A DNA stretch of 64,000 bases, from positions 1,736,001 to 1,800,000 of the forward strand of contig CP121688.1 of the NCBI GenBank assembly GCA_038396625.1. The letters are read 5' to 3'. The stretch is from G038396625 sp038396625 (GTDB lineage Bacteria; Bacillota; Clostridia; Peptostreptococcales; Thermotaleaceae). Of this stretch, positions 43,038 to 51,326 are shown in pieces (the stretch's first letter is position 1; the number at the start of each line of letters is the position of its first letter). The notes under the pieces are model-generated. The model was not told the origin of the DNA, did not search any database, and worked only from the letters and a program-made list of their open reading frames with translations. Made by a program: the position numbers and the translations under genes.

Positions 43038-43616
43038 ATGCTGGTAAACACACATAGGCTAATCGGTCAAAAAGTGCATGAAAATGTCCAGAAACTATTA
43101 AATATTCGTCTAAACAAAAACAATTTTATTTATGGAAATATGAAACCAGATTTAGTATATAGATTATCATCTAAATCTCATTGCATGAAGGACTCTTTGT
43201 ATTTCGTTATAGATGAAATGAATCGTCTTTTATCCACTGATAAAATGAATATAGAACAATTTTCTATAGATTTAGGCGTCATCAATCATTTTTTATCAGA
43301 CTTTTTTTCCAGTCCTCATTATCATCAAGGTGAAAAATTCAACGGAATAATAAGGCATATGAACTATGAATACAAACTTCATAAAATTTTTAAGAAATTA
43401 GAAAGGTATAACTTACTAAACCTATCCATATTAAAGATAGAGAGCTTTACAAAAAGTACTATTTTAGAAACGATTCTTTATTTAGAAGATACCTACAAAA
43501 AACAAAACGTAAATATAGAAAATGATATCTATTATGCCTTAAGAGTCTCTACATTAGCGAGTATTTATATATTAGAAAAATCTTCTGTACTGCATGATAA
43601 TAAGATGACAGCATAG
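43038..43616 (+). CDS. Zinc-dependent phospholipase C-like protein
   Basis: A 192-residue protein of the zinc-dependent phospholipase C/S1-P1-nuclease fold group that is common in clostridia. Likely metal ligands are H6 (NTHRLIG), NMKPDLVYR near residue 35, SHC near 47, GVINHFLSDFF near 85 and HYHQG near 96. It has no signal peptide, unlike the secreted toxins, so it is probably cytoplasmic; its substrate is unknown. GAGGAGATG precedes the ATG at 43038. It is intact between two pseudogenes. Confidence 0.8.
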   Translation: MLVNTHRLIGQKVHENVQKLLNIRLNKNNFIYGNMKPDLVYRLSSKSHCMKDSLYFVIDEMNRLLSTDKMNIEQFSIDLGVINHFLSDFFSSPHYHQGEKFNGIIRHMNYEYKLHKIFKKLERYNLLNLSILKIESFTKSTILETILYLEDTYKKQNVNIENDIYYALRVSTLASIYILEKSSVLHDNKMTA

Positions 43617-43655
43617 ATTTATTGCGAAAAATTTGAACCACGAGGAAGATTATAG

Positions 43656-44548
43656 ATGACCAGAATTGGTGTGATTGGATCAGGTTACGTAGGCTTAGTA
43701 ACAGGAACTTGTTTGTAAGATTTTGGATTAAACGTAATTTGTGTAGATAACAATAAAGAAAAAATAGAGAACTTGATATGAAAAATGTATATAGAGTATT
43801 ATATTTAAATGAAATTCCTTTTATTCAAATTAATATAGAAACTGCAGAAATGATAAAATACGCATCCAATGCTTTCTTAGCTATGAAAATAACTTTTATT
43901 AATGAAATTGCTAACTTATGTGAAAAGACAAATGCAAATGCTCAACATGTGGCAAGAGCAATGGGAAGAGATGGAAGAATCAGTCCAAAATCTTTGCATT
44001 CGGGTCCAGGTTATGGGGGAAGTTGTTTTCCAAAGGATACAAGAGCATTAGTGAAAATGGGTCAAGATTATGGCTCTCCTATTACATTGATCGAAGCTAC
44101 CGTGAAAGCAAATGAAAATCAAAAAAAGCTTATGGTTGATAAGATTGAAACCGCGTTAGATGGGGTAGAATGAAAGAAACTTGCAATACTGGGACTGGCT
44201 TTTAAGCCTAGAACAGATGATATGAGGGAGGCTCCCTCCACTACAATTTTAAATGCCCTTTATCAGAGAAGTGCCATCCTTAGGGTATATGACCCTATTG
44301 CTATGGAGCAAGCAAAAAAAGTATTTGCACAGATAGAAGAAAAAATTATATATTGTAATGATGAATATGATGCTGTGAATAATGTAGATGTTCTTGCTAT
44401 TATCACGGAATGGAATCAGTTTAGAAATCTAGATTTAGATAAAATAAAAGAAAATATGAAGGAGCCATATTTTTTTGATTTAAGAAATATTTATGAAAGA
44501 GAATTATTGGAAAACAAGGGATTTAAATATATTACTGTAGGACAGTGA
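43656..44548 (+). pseudogene. UDP-glucose 6-dehydrogenase, degraded
   Basis: Remnant of a UDP-glucose dehydrogenase. From the ATG at 43656 (behind GAGGAAG) the NAD motif GVIGSGYVGLVTGTCL is intact but is followed by TAA at 43716. The frame then reads FGLNVICVDNNKEKIENL up to about 43778, where sequence jumps into another phase at a piece that in complete enzymes lies about 140-150 residues further on. That piece contains the catalytic Cys region GYGGSCFPKDT, then a TGA at 44171 in place of a sense codon, then ILGLAFKPRTDDMREAP and the UDP-binding C-terminal domain. So there are two stops, one large deletion and one phase change. The intact enzyme would supply UDP-glucuronate for envelope polysaccharide. 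Confidence 0.9.
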
Positions 44549-44773
44549 ATTGATTTGGAATCTGCAGAATTAGTTCGCTTGATCATGTTCAGATCGCAGT
44601 ACAAATAATTTTGAGGGGCTATTGGCTTAATTTGTTGTTGAGTAAATATATTTTTGATTGAATTTATAGAACGATGAATTTACACTTTAAAAAAATTATC
44701 AAAAATTTATGTAATAACTTTTCAAATAAAAGAGGAACATATAAAACAATCTATTATTAGGGAAGTGGTTAAT

Positions 44774-45484
44774 GTGAAAGATGAAAAAGATGTGTTAATA
44801 ATAGATAAGCTGTTAGAGGATATTGTTGCAGGCAAGTATAAAGAAAATGATAAATTACCATCAGAAAATGACCTTGTTGCTAAGTATGAAGTAACTAGGA
44901 TAACTGTTAGAAAAGCTTATAACAGATTAGAAGAAATGGGTTATTTATATTCTAAACAAGGTAAAGGAAGGTACCTAAATCATAAACAACAAAAAATTGA
45001 TTTGTCTCTTTCTGGGGATGTAAGCTTTAGCAAGAAAATGAGGGATGAAGGCTATAATTTTGATTCTAAAAATCTGTTTTGTAAGGAAATTAGATACAAC
45101 AAAAATATTTATAATGATTTAAATATTGATCCAAATGATACAGTATATAAAATTGGAAGATTAAGATTCATTGACAATAAGCCTATTGCATTACACATAT
45201 CCTATGTAGCGAAATCATTGTTTGAAGATATTGATAAGGTGGGGAAAGATATTAAATCAATGTTTGCCTATTATAAAGACAAAGGATACAGGGAATTTGA
45301 CTCTACGAAGAGTATGTTAAGTATATCATTTCCCACTTACTTTGAACGAAAAATATTTGAATGCTCAAATCTAATTCCAATGCTCATTATAGAAAGTAAT
45401 TGTATTGATAAATATACTAGAAAAACTTTAGAGGTTACGAAAATTATCTACCGCAGTGACAAATTTAAATATGAGATTAAATAG
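44774..45484 (+). CDS. GntR-family regulator (HutC/PhnF-like) of the phosphonate operon
   Basis: A 236-residue regulator with an N-terminal GntR winged helix (residues about 10-70: KLPSENDLVAKYEVTRITVRKAYNRLEE) and a UTRA ligand-binding domain (about 90-236), as in PhnF and HutC. It lies immediately upstream of the C-P lyase operon in the same direction, so it most likely controls that operon in response to a phosphonate or pathway intermediate. GTG at 44774 was chosen over the open GTG at 44765, which overlaps AGGGAA. A terminator separates it from phnG, so the two are independent transcripts. Confidence 0.88.
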   Translation: MKDEKDVLIIDKLLEDIVAGKYKENDKLPSENDLVAKYEVTRITVRKAYNRLEEMGYLYSKQGKGRYLNHKQQKIDLSLSGDVSFSKKMRDEGYNFDSKNLFCKEIRYNKNIYNDLNIDPNDTVYKIGRLRFIDNKPIALHISYVAKSLFEDIDKVGKDIKSMFAYYKDKGYREFDSTKSMLSISFPTYFERKIFECSNLIPMLIIESNCIDKYTRKTLEVTKIIYRSDKFKYEIK

Positions 45485-45514
45485 TGATCTATTCATAACT
45501 TTTAGTTTGCAGAC

Positions 45515-45556
45515 AAACGTCGTTCCTTATTGTAGGAAAAGGACGTTTTTTTTATG
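45515..45556 (+). terminator. Intrinsic terminator of the gntR gene
   Basis: AAACGTC pairs with GACGTTT, extended by TTCCT with AGGAA, followed by TTTTTTT. Confidence 0.8.
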
Positions 45557-45578
45557 AAATCATGGAATTAATATAAAG

Positions 45579-45632
45579 TTAACAATAATCAACATAGGCT
45601 TAACAAAACATCACTTGGCAACAAGATATAAT
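45579..45632 (+). promoter_or_regulatory. phn operon promoter with Pho-box-like repeats
   Basis: TTAACA (45579), TCAACA (45589) and TTAACA (45600) repeat at 10-11 base spacing, one helical turn, as in PhoP boxes of Gram-positive bacteria. A TATAAT -10 element lies at 45627-45632 with no good -35, as expected for a promoter needing an activator. The phnG ribosome site follows 14 bases later. Chance repeats are possible in AT-rich DNA. Confidence 0.5.
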
Positions 45633-45656
45633 GACAATTGTAGAGGAGGTAGGGCT

Positions 45657-46079
45657 ATGAAAAAACGTCGCAGAACAGAGATTTTGGTAAAAGGGTCAAT
45701 AGAGATTGCAAAAAAATTAGCTGAAGAAATAAGAGATCACTATCATGTTAAGGCAATCGAAGAACCTAACAATGGACTTGTAATGGTAAAAATGCGTGAA
45801 ACGGCAAAGAAGAATCTGTTTTATTTAGGAGAGATTTTCGTAACAGAAGCTAAAGTTCACGTAGAGGGTAATTTAGGAATCGGAATTGTTTATGGAAATA
45901 ATCCAGCATTAGCCTATTATTTAGCAGTGATTAATGCAGCATACAATGGTGGCTTAAAAGAAACAGAGGGTTGGTCAGAGATTTTACTAAATGAAGAAAA
46001 AAATATAAAAATAAAAAGAGATAAATATCGGGCTAAGGTTTTGAAAACAAAGGTAAGCTTTGAAACCATGGATATTTAA
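45657..46079 (+). CDS. phnG: Phosphonate C-P lyase subunit PhnG
   Basis: A 140-residue subunit of the PhnGHIJ core complex. With PhnI and PhnH/L it helps transfer the phosphonate to C1 of ribose from ATP. Family pieces are NNGLVMVKMRETAKKNLFYLGEIFVTEAKV and GIGIVYGNNPALAYYLAVINAAY. A slightly longer open frame exists, but GAGGAGGTAGGG fixes the ATG at 45657. It starts the C-P lyase operon, and its stop overlaps the region carrying the phnH ribosome site. Confidence 0.93.
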   Translation: MKKRRRTEILVKGSIEIAKKLAEEIRDHYHVKAIEEPNNGLVMVKMRETAKKNLFYLGEIFVTEAKVHVEGNLGIGIVYGNNPALAYYLAVINAAYNGGLKETEGWSEILLNEEKNIKIKRDKYRAKVLKTKVSFETMDI

Positions 46080-46096
46080 TGAAGGGGAGATCAATC

Positions 46097-46681
46097 ATGA
46101 AATTGGACTTTGTACATGATATTCAAAAAGCATATCGTAGTGTCGTTGCTTCTATGTCCAGACCTGGTCACATAACGAATATAATTGAGGAAGCCAACAA
46201 AGTTGATTTGGATATAGGATTTTATAATGCCACGTTGGTATTGATGCTTATGTTATTAGACGCGGAAGTAAGCTTCAAAATATTTTCTAGAAATGAAGAA
46301 AAAATCACAAAATTTGTAAGTCAATTAACCTATGCAAAATTAGAATCTGTTGAAAATGCAAACTTCATATTTGTAATGAATGATGCCGAGGATGATGATT
46401 TAGAGAAGGCCTTTAAAAAAGCCTATGAAGGGGATTTAATTGACCCCCATAAATCTGCAACGATTATTGTTGAAACAAGGAGCATTACTAATGATAAAAA
46501 AGTTACTTTAACAGGGCCTGGAATAAAGGATGAAAATTATATAAAAGTGGATGTTGTTGGGAATTGGATTGAAAAACGTAAATTTAAAAATATGGAATAT
46601 CCTTTAGGCGTAGATGTGATAATGGTGGATGAAAGCGCTAATTTGATATGTATACCTAGAACAACGAAAATTTTAATATAG
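46097..46681 (+). CDS. phnH: Phosphonate C-P lyase subunit PhnH
   Basis: A 194-residue PhnH protein, a PLP-transferase-like fold that has lost PLP, part of the core complex. Recognisable are FVHDIQKAYRSVVASMSRPG at the N-terminus and DPHKSATIIVETRS, then TGPGI and YPLGVDVIMVD. The start is the ATG at 46097 behind AAGGGGAGAT; the upstream in-frame ATG overlaps the phnG stop. Fourteen bases separate it from phnI. Confidence 0.93.
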   Translation: MKLDFVHDIQKAYRSVVASMSRPGHITNIIEEANKVDLDIGFYNATLVLMLMLLDAEVSFKIFSRNEEKITKFVSQLTYAKLESVENANFIFVMNDAEDDDLEKAFKKAYEGDLIDPHKSATIIVETRSITNDKKVTLTGPGIKDENYIKVDVVGNWIEKRKFKNMEYPLGVDVIMVDESANLICIPRTTKILI

Positions 46682-46694
46682 GCTGGTGAGATAA

Positions 46695-47792
46695 ATGGGA
46701 TATGTAGCAGTCAAAGGTGGAACCATTGCAATTGATGAGTCCATCAAAAGACTTAAATATGAGCGATTTAAGAAAAAAGAAATATTAAATGTTAAGGAAA
46801 TAGAAGCAGGAATGCGTGGTTTGATTGATCAGGTAATGTCTGAAAGTAGTATTTATTGCGAAGAGTTAGCAGCAATTGCAATAAAGCAAGCAGAGGGCAA
46901 TCCAGAAGAAGCAGTATTTTTATTGAGAGCTTATCGTTCAACACTCCCAAGAAAGCACTATTCAAAGATTGTAAATTCAGATGATATGATTATAGAACGT
47001 CGCATTTCAGCAAGTTTTAAAGATATTCCAGGGGGACAAATTTTAGGAGCTTCCTATGATTATACCCATCGATTAATTGATTTTGATTTGGTAGATGAAA
47101 CAAAGGAAGCGTCCTTAAAATGGTTAGAGAATTTCGAAAAGGAAATTGACGAAAAAAACATTGATATGAGTAAGTTACCTAAGGTATTAGATTATTTAAG
47201 AAACCAAGGCTTAATGATAAATTGTGAAGAAAACAATAAAGAACCTAGAGATGTTACGAAGAAAAGCATAGAATTTCCAACGGACAGAAGTGAAAGGTTA
47301 CAAATCCTAACACGTGGACAGACTGGAGCTGTTACTTCCTTAGGATATGCAGCCATTAGAGGTTATGGAGATATTCATCCAACCATTGGAGAACTTCGTG
47401 TTGGAAGCTTACCAATTTATATAGATGATCCATTAAATCATTCAAACGATGGTGAGGATGCATTTTATATTGGTGAAATAAAAGTAACGGAAGTAGAAAC
47501 CCTATTTCCCAATTCTATTGAGAAAGAAAATGGTCAAACGGAGATGACGTTTGAAATAGGATATGGCATTTGCTATGGACAAAATGAAACGAAGGTAATT
47601 GCGATGAGTATTTTAGATCATTGCTTAGAAACTGCTGACCCAAGATATCCTACCCATGACGAGGAGTTTGTTTTGCTTCATATTGATTCAGTCGAATCTA
47701 CTGGGTTTATTTCTCACTTGAAATTACCTCATTATGTAACCTTCAAGTCCAAACTAGATAGTGTTGTTAAAACGAAAAAAGGAGCGTTGTAA
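46695..47792 (+). CDS. phnI: Phosphonate C-P lyase nucleosidase subunit PhnI
   Basis: A 365-residue catalytic subunit that displaces adenine from ATP so that the phosphonate becomes attached to ribose 5-triphosphate. The N-terminus MGYVAVKGGTIAID is characteristic, followed by RISASFKDIPGGQILGASYDYTH, TRGQTGAVTSLGYAAIRGYG and HPTIGELR. Length is normal. GGTGAGATAA precedes the ATG. It overlaps nothing; phnJ starts two bases after its stop. Confidence 0.96.
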   Translation: MGYVAVKGGTIAIDESIKRLKYERFKKKEILNVKEIEAGMRGLIDQVMSESSIYCEELAAIAIKQAEGNPEEAVFLLRAYRSTLPRKHYSKIVNSDDMIIERRISASFKDIPGGQILGASYDYTHRLIDFDLVDETKEASLKWLENFEKEIDEKNIDMSKLPKVLDYLRNQGLMINCEENNKEPRDVTKKSIEFPTDRSERLQILTRGQTGAVTSLGYAAIRGYGDIHPTIGELRVGSLPIYIDDPLNHSNDGEDAFYIGEIKVTEVETLFPNSIEKENGQTEMTFEIGYGICYGQNETKVIAMSILDHCLETADPRYPTHDEEFVLLHIDSVESTGFISHLKLPHYVTFKSKLDSVVKTKKGAL

Positions 47793-47793
47793 G

Positions 47794-48639
47794 ATGAAGA
47801 TAGAATACAATTTTGCTTTCTTTGATGAGGGGTCTAAACGAGAAATAAGAAGAGCTACACTTAAGGCGATAGCGATACCGGGGTATCAAGTCCCCTTTGC
47901 TTCACGTGAAATGCCAATCGCTCGTGGTTGGGGAACGGGTGGATTACAGGTAACATTAGCCTTAGCTGGAAAGAACGATGTTTTAAAGGTGATTGACCAA
48001 GGCTCCGATGAATCCGTAAATGCGGTGAATATAAAAAAGTTAATTAAGAAAACAACAGGAATTGAAGAAACAGATGAGACAGCTGATGCCACCATTATAC
48101 AATCTCGACATAGAATACCAGAAAGTCCTTTAAAGGAAGAACAAATTTTAGTACTTCAAGTGCCTATACCAGAGCCCCTTCGCTATGTTGAACCTAGTGA
48201 GTATGCGACAAAGAGACTGCATGCTGATAAAGAATATAGTGGTGCTTGGTTAATGTTATTTGAACAGATTATGAAATACGGAAACATGTCAACGGGAGCC
48301 GACCATCCAGTAAGTGTTCATGAAAGATATGTAATGGCGCCAAGCCCAATACCACGATTTGATAATCCTAAAATGGATCACTCCAAAGCCTTGATTTTGT
48401 TAGGAGCAGGTCGAGAAAAGAAAATTTATGCTGTTCCTCCCTATACAAAGGTTGTTTCCTTAGCATTTGATGATTATCCCTTTGAGGTTGAGTCATTTGA
48501 AGATAAAAAATGTAAGCTTTGTGGTTCTAAATCTGTATTTATGGATGAATTAGTAGATGAAAAAACCGGTGAAGTTTATTATCAATGTAATGATTCCAGT
48601 TATTGTTTAGGTAAGTTAAACGATAAGATAAGCTGCTAG
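47794..48639 (+). CDS. phnJ: Radical-SAM C-P lyase PhnJ
   Basis: A 281-residue radical SAM enzyme that cleaves the carbon-phosphorus bond of ribose-1-phosphonate 5-phosphate, releasing the alkane and leaving 5-phosphoribosyl 1,2-cyclic phosphate. The unusual C-terminal cluster motif is present with E. coli spacing: CKLC, 21 residues, then C, then five residues and a second Cys (the catalytic thiyl Cys272 equivalent). FASREMPIARGWGTGGLQ is another signature. The start is the ATG at 47794 behind AAAGGAG; the longer open frame begins inside phnI. Confidence 0.97.
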   Translation: MKIEYNFAFFDEGSKREIRRATLKAIAIPGYQVPFASREMPIARGWGTGGLQVTLALAGKNDVLKVIDQGSDESVNAVNIKKLIKKTTGIEETDETADATIIQSRHRIPESPLKEEQILVLQVPIPEPLRYVEPSEYATKRLHADKEYSGAWLMLFEQIMKYGNMSTGADHPVSVHERYVMAPSPIPRFDNPKMDHSKALILLGAGREKKIYAVPPYTKVVSLAFDDYPFEVESFEDKKCKLCGSKSVFMDELVDEKTGEVYYQCNDSSYCLGKLNDKISC

Positions 48640-48653
48640 AGGAGGTGTAGGTA

Positions 48654-49499
48654 ATGGACAATTTTGAAAAGCCAATATTAACCGTTAAAAATTTACGAAA
48701 ACAATTTGGTAATGGCTGTAATGAATGCAAAGATTTAAATTCAGATAAATTGGAAAAGAACTACTGCCCAGCATGTAAGACGGTATATGCATGTCAAGAT
48801 ATTTCCTTTGAAGTATATCCAGGTGAGATATTAGGAGTTGTAGGGGAAAGTGGAAGCGGAAAATCCACTATGATGAAATGCCTATATTTCGATCAGAATG
48901 CAACCCAAGGAGGAGCATATATTCGTAACTATAAAAAAGGTGAAAGTAATATATTCAATGAAACATCACAACAAAAGCGATACATTAGAAATAGTGTATT
49001 AGGTAAGGTATATCAGAATCCCCTTCTAGGATTAAAAATGAACTTTTCTTCTATTGGAAATATAGCAGAAAAACTAATTTCTGCAGGCAATAGAAATGTT
49101 AGCACAATGGAGAAAAGAGGGAAGGAGTTATTGGAGCATGTAAATATTCCAATTTTTCGGATGAAGGAAGCACCTAAAAATTTTTCTGGTGGTATGCAGC
49201 AAAGGGTTCAAATTGCTAAGGCACTATCTAATAATCCCCCCTTATTATTATTAGATGAGGTTACAACAGGTTTAGATCTATCTGTACAGGCAAATGTACT
49301 AGATTTAATTAAAGAAATTCAACATGAGCTAGGGATTAGTATGATTGTAGTGTCCCATGATTTAGGTGTCATTAGAATGTTAGCCGATAGAACAATTGTC
49401 ATGCTAAATGGCCGTGTGATTGAGCAAGGTTTGACAGATCAAATATTAGAAGACCCTCAGCATCCATATACACAACAATTGGTTCACTCATTACTGTAA
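48654..49499 (+). CDS. phnK: PhnK ABC-type ATPase with cysteine-rich insert
   Basis: A 281-residue ATPase of the ABC fold that docks on the PhnGHIJ core; it is not a transporter. Walker A is GESGSGKST, the signature is NFSGGMQQRVQIAKAL, and Walker B is LLLLDEVTTG. Between the first strand and Walker A (about residues 20-46) it carries an insert with two CxxC pairs, NGCNECKDLN and YCPACK, that E. coli PhnK lacks. The insert could bind zinc or an iron-sulfur cluster. AGAGGAGGTG precedes the ATG. Confidence 0.93.
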   Translation: MDNFEKPILTVKNLRKQFGNGCNECKDLNSDKLEKNYCPACKTVYACQDISFEVYPGEILGVVGESGSGKSTMMKCLYFDQNATQGGAYIRNYKKGESNIFNETSQQKRYIRNSVLGKVYQNPLLGLKMNFSSIGNIAEKLISAGNRNVSTMEKRGKELLEHVNIPIFRMKEAPKNFSGGMQQRVQIAKALSNNPPLLLLDEVTTGLDLSVQANVLDLIKEIQHELGISMIVVSHDLGVIRMLADRTIVMLNGRVIEQGLTDQILEDPQHPYTQQLVHSLL

Positions 49500-49517
49500 A
49501 TATAGGAGGTATACATC

Positions 49518-50696
49518 GTGTATTTAATTACCAATGGTCAGATTGTAATGGAAGACAAAATCTTAACAGGCTATGATGTAGTGATTGAAAATGACATTAT
49601 CGAAAGAATAGCAAAACAAGGTGAAATCGATTTAAAAGGTGCGTTTGAGATCATAGATGCAAATGGAGGATATATTGTGCCTGGCTTTATAGATATTCAT
49701 GCAGATTACATTGAGCATATGGCTGCACCTAGACCAACTACTTTAATGGATTTTGAATTAAGCCTAAGAGAGACTGAAAAACAATTAATTTGTCATGGGA
49801 TTACGACAATGTTTCATTCCCTTTCCCTATATAAATCATCTGAATTTGGCAATAAGCCCATTAGAAGTCCTGAAAATGTTTGTAAATTTATTGATTTAAT
49901 TGATAGAAGCCATACAAGTAAACATTTAATACGCCATCGCTTCCATGCCCGTTTTGAAATCGACAATTTAGAGCAAGTAGATCATTTAAAGGCTTATATC
50001 AATGAAGGCAAAGTGCATCTCGTTTCTATCATGGACCACACCCCTGGGCAAGGACAGTACCGAAATCTAGAGATATATCGCGAAACCTTAAAGGGTTATA
50101 GTAATTTAACAGATTTAGAAATTGATGAAATTATTGTAAGTAGTCAGAGTAAAGATAAAATGACAATTGAGATGATGAAAGAAATTGCTGAATTAGCAAA
50201 GAAAAAGGGTATTGCATTTGCATCTCATGATGATGACAGTATTGAAAAAATAGATTTAGTACAAAGCTTTGGTGCTACGATCAGCGAATTTCCAATTACA
50301 TTGAAAGTGGCAAGAGAAGCAAAAAAGCGTGGCATGTTTACCATAGCTGGCGCACCAAATATACTTTTGGGTGGATCCCATTCTGGAAATTTATCAGCAG
50401 CAGTAGCTATTGAACATGATAGTATAGATATTTTATGTAGTGATTATTACCCAGCAGCATTATTACATGCAATATTTAAATTACATGAAGAGTATGGCCA
50501 TGATTTACACGAAATGTTTAGATTGGTAACGATAAACCCAGCTAAGGCAGTAAATATGGATCATGAAATTGGCTCAATAAAGGAAAATAAAAAGGCCGAT
50601 ATTTTAGTGATTGAAAGAATTGAAGAACGTTATCCTGCCATCACTTCCGTTTTCGTAGATGGGAAATTAATGTCAAAAACAAATTATAGGATTTAA
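49518..50696 (+). CDS. phnM: Ribose-1-phosphonate 5-triphosphate diphosphatase PhnM
   Basis: A 392-residue amidohydrolase-family enzyme that removes pyrophosphate from ribose-1-phosphonate 5-triphosphate. Metal-binding pieces are PGFIDIHADYIEHM near residue 55, SLHSL-type HS near 96, FASHDDDS near 235 and a late D in SDYYPAALLHA. The start is GTG, six bases after AGGAGGT. It overlaps the acyltransferase region by having only one base between its stop and the next ATG. Confidence 0.95.
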   Translation: MYLITNGQIVMEDKILTGYDVVIENDIIERIAKQGEIDLKGAFEIIDANGGYIVPGFIDIHADYIEHMAAPRPTTLMDFELSLRETEKQLICHGITTMFHSLSLYKSSEFGNKPIRSPENVCKFIDLIDRSHTSKHLIRHRFHARFEIDNLEQVDHLKAYINEGKVHLVSIMDHTPGQGQYRNLEIYRETLKGYSNLTDLEIDEIIVSSQSKDKMTIEMMKEIAELAKKKGIAFASHDDDSIEKIDLVQSFGATISEFPITLKVAREAKKRGMFTIAGAPNILLGGSHSGNLSAAVAIEHDSIDILCSDYYPAALLHAIFKLHEEYGHDLHEMFRLVTINPAKAVNMDHEIGSIKENKKADILVIERIEERYPAITSVFVDGKLMSKTNYRI

Positions 50697-50697
50697 T

Positions 50698-51318
50698 ATG
50701 ATTGAAAAAAAGTTAAATAAAGCGCCATATATACATGAAAATTGTAAGATTTTGAACTCACAGCTAGGCCAATTTACTGAAGTTGGAATGTATAACTATT
50801 TTGAAAATGTTAAGTTTGGTGATTATTCTTATGCTGGAGAATTTTGTTTCTTTCAAAACGTAGAAATTGGTAAATTTTCCAATATTGCAGCCATGGTGAG
50901 AATTGGTCCAACGGATCATCCCATGGAAAGACCATCTTTACATCATTTCACATATCGCAGGAAGATGTATGGATTTGATGTAGAGGATGATGAAGCGTTT
51001 TTTCAGTGGAGAAAAAAGCAGAAGAGCGATATAGGAAATGATACGTGGATTGGACACGGCGCCATTATTATGCCGGGTGTAAAAATAGGTAATGGAGCTG
51101 TTGTTGGCAGTGGGGCTGTCGTTACAAAGAATGTAGACCCATATACAATTGTTGTAGGGGTACCTGCAAAGCCAGTTCGCAAAAGATTTGATGATGAAAT
51201 TATTAAAAAGCTAGAGGAAATAAGATGGTGGGACTGGTCACACGAGACAATAAAAGAAAGGTTTCATGATTTTTTATTAGATATCAATCGTTTTGTAGAC
51301 AAATATTATAGAAAATAG
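50698..51318 (+). CDS. Hexapeptide-repeat acyltransferase of phosphonate loci
   Basis: A 206-residue left-handed beta-helix transferase (xenobiotic acetyltransferase type), of the group known to occur in phosphonate operons (TIGR03308-like). Hexapeptide repeats are evident in IGNDTWIGHGAIIMPGVKIGNGAVVGSGAVV, which I give here only as scattered motifs around residues 115-150. In E. coli the unrelated GNAT enzyme PhnO acetylates aminoalkylphosphonates; this protein may play that part or modify another intermediate. It is translationally close to phnM (one base). Confidence 0.88.
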   Translation: MIEKKLNKAPYIHENCKILNSQLGQFTEVGMYNYFENVKFGDYSYAGEFCFFQNVEIGKFSNIAAMVRIGPTDHPMERPSLHHFTYRRKMYGFDVEDDEAFFQWRKKQKSDIGNDTWIGHGAIIMPGVKIGNGAVVGSGAVVTKNVDPYTIVVGVPAKPVRKRFDDEIIKKLEEIRWWDWSHETIKERFHDFLLDINRFVDKYYRK

Positions 51319-51326
51319 GTGATAAA

